Below, piece after piece: positions 61,257 to 64,000 of a stretch of DNA of 64,000 nt; positions within the stretch are counted from its first letter, which is position 1; every line of letters starts with the position of its first letter. The translations under genes were made by a program, and so were the position numbers. Source of the stretch: Candidatus Dechloromonas phosphorivorans (GTDB lineage Bacteria; Pseudomonadota; Gammaproteobacteria; Burkholderiales; Rhodocyclaceae); the NCBI GenBank assembly GCA_016721185.1, contig JADKIP010000014.1, positions 868,001 to 932,000 of the forward strand. Reading direction: 5' to 3'. Under the pieces are notes generated by a model that saw only the letters and a list, made by a program, of their open reading frames with translations, was not told the origin of the DNA and ran no database searches.

Positions 61257-64000
61257 TTACGTCAATTCCAGCAATAAATCCTTGGCATGAATGGTTTCCC
61301 CCGTACGTACGTGGACTGCATTTATCGTGGCATCCCGTTCAGCGGTCAGCATGGTTTCCATCTTCATGGCTTCGATTGAGAGCAGCGGGTCACCTTTCAT
61401 GACTTTCTGCCCGACTTTGACGGCGACGGTAACGACCATGCCAGGCATCGGCGCACCGACGTGCCGGAAATTACCTTCTTCAGCTTTGGGTTTGCTGCGT
61501 ACGGTGCCGGCAAGGTTGGATTTGGGCACACGGACGGTACGTGGTTGGCCGTTAATTTCAAAAAACACCTTGATCCTGCCTTCTTCATCGACGGTGTCGG
61601 AGCGACCCGTTTGGCGCACGATCAGTGCCTTGCCCTTGTCGATATCGACCAAAATCTCTTCTCGATCAAGCAGACCATAGAAGAAGGCGGAGGTCGGCAA
61701 CAGGGAAACATCGCTGTATTCGCGGCGATGTTCGGCATAGTCCTTGAAAACTTTTGGGTACATCAGGTAGGAGGCAAGATCGGTATCGGTGACTTTGCGC
61801 CCAATGATGTGCTCGGCCTCCCGGCGCTTGGCAGTAAGATCGACCTCTGGCAAATGTTCTCCCGCCCGCCCGATCATTGGCTTTTCTCCGCGCAGCACCT
61901 TTTGTTCGAGTGTTTTTGGGAAACCATTGGGGGGGAAGCCCAGCTCGCCCTTGAATAGCGAGATGACAGATTCCGGAAAGGCGACTTCGCGCGCCGGGTC
62001 GCTGACATCCTGGGGCTTCAAATCGTTGGCGACCATGAATAGCGCCATGTCGCCGACCACCTTGGAGGTGGGCGTTACCTTGACGATGTCACCGAACAGG
62101 ACATTAACGTCAGCGTAAGCCTTTGAAACTTCCGGCCAGCGGTGTTCGAGGCCGATTGCACGGGCTTGCTCGCGCAGGTTCGTGTATTGGCCGCCAGGCA
62201 TTTCGTGGTTGTAGACGTCGGAGGTGCCCGAGCGCATGTCAGCTTCAAAGGGTGCGTAGCCGCGACGCACGCCTTCCCAGTAGTGCGAAAGTGACTGCAT
62301 GGACGCCAGGTCAAGGCCGGGGTCGCGCGCCGAGCCTTGGAGTGCGGCCGCAATCGAACCGAGGTTGGGCTGGGAGGTCAGGCCGCTCATGGCATCGAGA
62401 GCACCGTCGACGGCATCGCAGCCGGCATCGATGGCTGCGAGTACCGAGGCGGCGGAAATGCCGCTGGTGTCATGGGTGTGGAAGTGAATCGGCAGACCAA
62501 CTTCCTGCTTTAGAACACGCACTAACTCGTGTGCCGCACGCGGTTTGCAAACACCCGCCATGTCCTTTATGCCGAGAATGTGCGCGCCGGCCTTTTCCAG
62601 TTGCTTGGCGAGGTCGACGTAATATTTCAGGTTGTATTTGGTGCGCTTTGTGTCAAACAGGTCACCGGTGTAGCACACCGTGCCTTCACAGAGGGCACCG
62701 GTTTCGATTACGGCATCCATTGCTACGCGCATGTTGTCGACCCAGTTCAGGGAATCGAAAACGCGGAAAACGTCGACGCCATTTTTCGCCGCTTGTTGCA
62801 CAAAATAGCGCACGACGTTGTCGGCATAGTTGGTGTATCCCACTGCATTTGAAGCGCGGAGCAGCATCTGGAAGAGAATGTTCGGCGTGGCTTCGCGTAG
62901 GCGGTTGAGGCGCTCCCACGGGTCTTCCTTGATGAAACGCAGAGCGACGTCAAAGGTGGCACCGCCCCAGCATTCGAGCGAGAAAAGCTCGGGTAGCATG
63001 CGTGCGTAGTGCGGGGCGATCTCAATCATGTCGCGTGATCGCATGCGTGTTGCGAAGAGCGACTGGTGAGCGTCGCGCATGGTGGTATCGGTGAGTAAAA
63101 CCTGCGGCTGCGCCTTCATCCACTGTGAAAACTTGTCGGCGCCCAGTTCTTTCAATCGGTCGCGCGTCCCTTTGGGGATTGCTGCAGTCAGGTCGCAAGC
63201 CGGTTTGATCGGCTGGGCGAGCGGCAGTTTCGGTAGTTCGCGACCTTTCATTTCGGGATTGCCGTTCACCGTAACTTCACCGAGGAATCGGAGCAGACGC
63301 GTGGCGCGGTCACGGCGTTTTTGAAAATGGAAAAGCTCGGGTGTGGTGTCGATGAAGCGCGTCGTGCATTCGCCCGAACGGAACAGTGGGTGTGCAATGA
63401 CATTTTCAAGAAACTGCAAATTGGTCGCCAGGCCACGGACGCGAAATTCGCGCAGGGCGCGATCCATGCGTGCCGCCGCTTCGTCAGGGCTATGGCCCCA
63501 GGCGGTCACCTTGACCAGCAGCGAGTCATAGTAGGGGGTGATGACGGCGCCTGCGTAGGCGGTTCCGGCGTCAAGACGAATGCCAAAGCCGGCTGCGCTG
63601 CGGTAAACCGCGATTTTTCCGTAATCCGGCGTGAAATTATTTTCCGGATCCTCCGTCGTCACCCGGCATTGCAGTGCGTGCCCTCTTAGGGTGATGTCTT
63701 TTTGGTACGGGATAAAGGCGCCATCGTCACCAATATGTGCCCCCTCGGTGACCCGAATTTGGGCTTTTACGATGTCGACCCCAGTAACCTGTTCGGTAAC
63801 CGTGTGCTCAACCTGGATACGCGGGTTGACCTCGATAAAGTAGTACTTGCCAGTGTCAACGTCATATAAATATTCGACCGTCCCGGCGTGACTGTAATTA
63901 GCGGCATTACCGAGGCGGAGCGCCGATGCACAAAGTTCCTGGCGGGTCGTTTCGTCCATGTAGGGCGCGGGTGCGCGTTCAACCACCTTTTGGTTACGGC
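61257..64000 (-). CDS. pyc: Pyruvate carboxylase, C-terminal part (runs off the right edge)
   Basis: The frame is open through 64000; 914 residues are visible. It begins in the biotin carboxylase domain (FIEVNPRIQVEHTVTEQVTG; GRHALQCRVTTEDP-like HALQCRVTTEDPENNFTPD), then the carboxyltransferase domain (TTMRDAHQSLFATRMRSRDM; HFHTHDTSGISAASVLAAID), the central tetramerisation linker and the C-terminal biotinyl domain with LSIEAMKMETMLTAERDATI, where Lys in AMKM carries biotin. Carboxylates pyruvate to oxaloacetate to refill the TCA cycle. The single-chain form is expected. The 263-bp gap to menB holds no gene. Confidence 0.96.
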   Translation of the reverse strand, partial: RNQKVVERAPAPYMDETTRQELCASALRLGNAANYSHAGTVEYLYDVDTGKYYFIEVNPRIQVEHTVTEQVTGVDIVKAQIRVTEGAHIGDDGAFIPYQKDITLRGHALQCRVTTEDPENNFTPDYGKIAVYRSAAGFGIRLDAGTAYAGAVITPYYDSLLVKVTAWGHSPDEAAARMDRALREFRVRGLATNLQFLENVIAHPLFRSGECTTRFIDTTPELFHFQKRRDRATRLLRFLGEVTVNGNPEMKGRELPKLPLAQPIKPACDLTAAIPKGTRDRLKELGADKFSQWMKAQPQVLLTDTTMRDAHQSLFATRMRSRDMIEIAPHYARMLPELFSLECWGGATFDVALRFIKEDPWERLNRLREATPNILFQMLLRASNAVGYTNYADNVVRYFVQQAAKNGVDVFRVFDSLNWVDNMRVAMDAVIETGALCEGTVCYTGDLFDTKRTKYNLKYYVDLAKQLEKAGAHILGIKDMAGVCKPRAAHELVRVLKQEVGLPIHFHTHDTSGISAASVLAAIDAGCDAVDGALDAMSGLTSQPNLGSIAAALQGSARDPGLDLASMQSLSHYWEGVRRGYAPFEADMRSGTSDVYNHEMPGGQYTNLREQARAIGLEHRWPEVSKAYADVNVLFGDIVKVTPTSKVVGDMALFMVANDLKPQDVSDPAREVAFPESVISLFKGELGFPPNGFPKTLEQKVLRGEKPMIGRAGEHLPEVDLTAKRREAEHIIGRKVTDTDLASYLMYPKVFKDYAEHRREYSDVSLLPTSAFFYGLLDREEILVDIDKGKALIVRQTGRSDTVDEEGRIKVFFEINGQPRTVRVPKSNLAGTVRSKPKAEEGNFRHVGAPMPGMVVTVAVKVGQKVMKGDPLLSIEAMKMETMLTAERDATINAVHVRTGETIHAKDLLLELT

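Overview
The window comes from a betaproteobacterium, most likely order Rhodocyclales (Dechloromonas/Azonexus/Accumulibacter-like). The basis is family recognition: a class I PHA operon (phaC-phaB-phaB-phaR), a PhaF-like phasin, a betaproteobacterial BamD/RluD/PgeF neighbourhood, abundant PAS/GGDEF/hybrid-kinase signalling, and menaquinone genes menB/menC, which only some betaproteobacteria carry. Coding density is high and GC is moderate to high. No rRNA, tRNA, CRISPR array or transposase was seen. Two stretches (about 26296-26755, almost pure G/C homopolymers; about 36000-36245, A/C-only) look like sequencing or assembly damage, so the source is probably a draft or metagenome assembly.

Layout. 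1-5.3 kb: edge of a YkvA gene, a DUF4160/DUF2442 pair, aroG-type DAHP synthase and mfd. 5.5-12.3 kb: a four-PAS hybrid histidine kinase, a three-gene sulfur-type operon (ArsR-rhodanese, SAM methyltransferase, DsrE) and a PAS-PAS-GGDEF-EAL protein that shares a closely related PAS domain with the kinase. 12.4-24.6 kb: a lipid/storage block with a TPR protein, TetR regulator, patatin and phasin on one strand, a two-domain fatty acyl-CoA reductase plus peroxiredoxin on the other, a split Aer-type receptor (PAS protein + MCP), and an overlapping operon of aldehyde dehydrogenase, Tat-exported small protein, long-chain-alcohol-oxidase-like GMC flavoprotein and lipase.

25.5-40.4 kb is the most interesting part: a stress/dormancy-like island holding a two-CBS protein, DUF2934, CFA synthase with a geranylgeranyl-reductase-like flavoprotein, a CbpM-like HTH protein, a trypsin-like protein, a PAS protein, Hsp20, an APH/AAA dual kinase, a two-gene SufC-SufB/D (SMS-like) pair, AmrS radical SAM enzyme, a Mut7-C protein and an unusual GroEL paralog. 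CBS + Hsp20 + APH/AAA kinase is the same trio found in the mycobacterial DosR dormancy regulon and recalls the low-oxygen (lxa) locus of Burkholderia. Five strict TACC-N8-GGTA sites, geometrically like NarL/LuxR-family operators, lie in gaps between genes of this island and I found none elsewhere in the window; a sixth relaxed site fits the same pattern.

40.5-64 kb is mostly housekeeping: dnaQ, rnhA, a methyltransferase, gloB, a CheY-like regulator, a large DUF748/OmpA-like protein, rmuC, DUF3293, a Ser/Thr kinase-HDOD-GAF fusion, bamD, rluD, pgeF, a ZIP transporter, the PHA operon with a clear promoter and terminator, menB-menC, and the 3' part of pyruvate carboxylase.

Across the whole window a 12-mer, GCTGCGGTC(A/G)AC, recurs at least 12 times (10 on the + strand) where about 0.015 copies would be expected by chance; it may be a chromosome-scale signal (Chi-, KOPS- or uptake-sequence-like).
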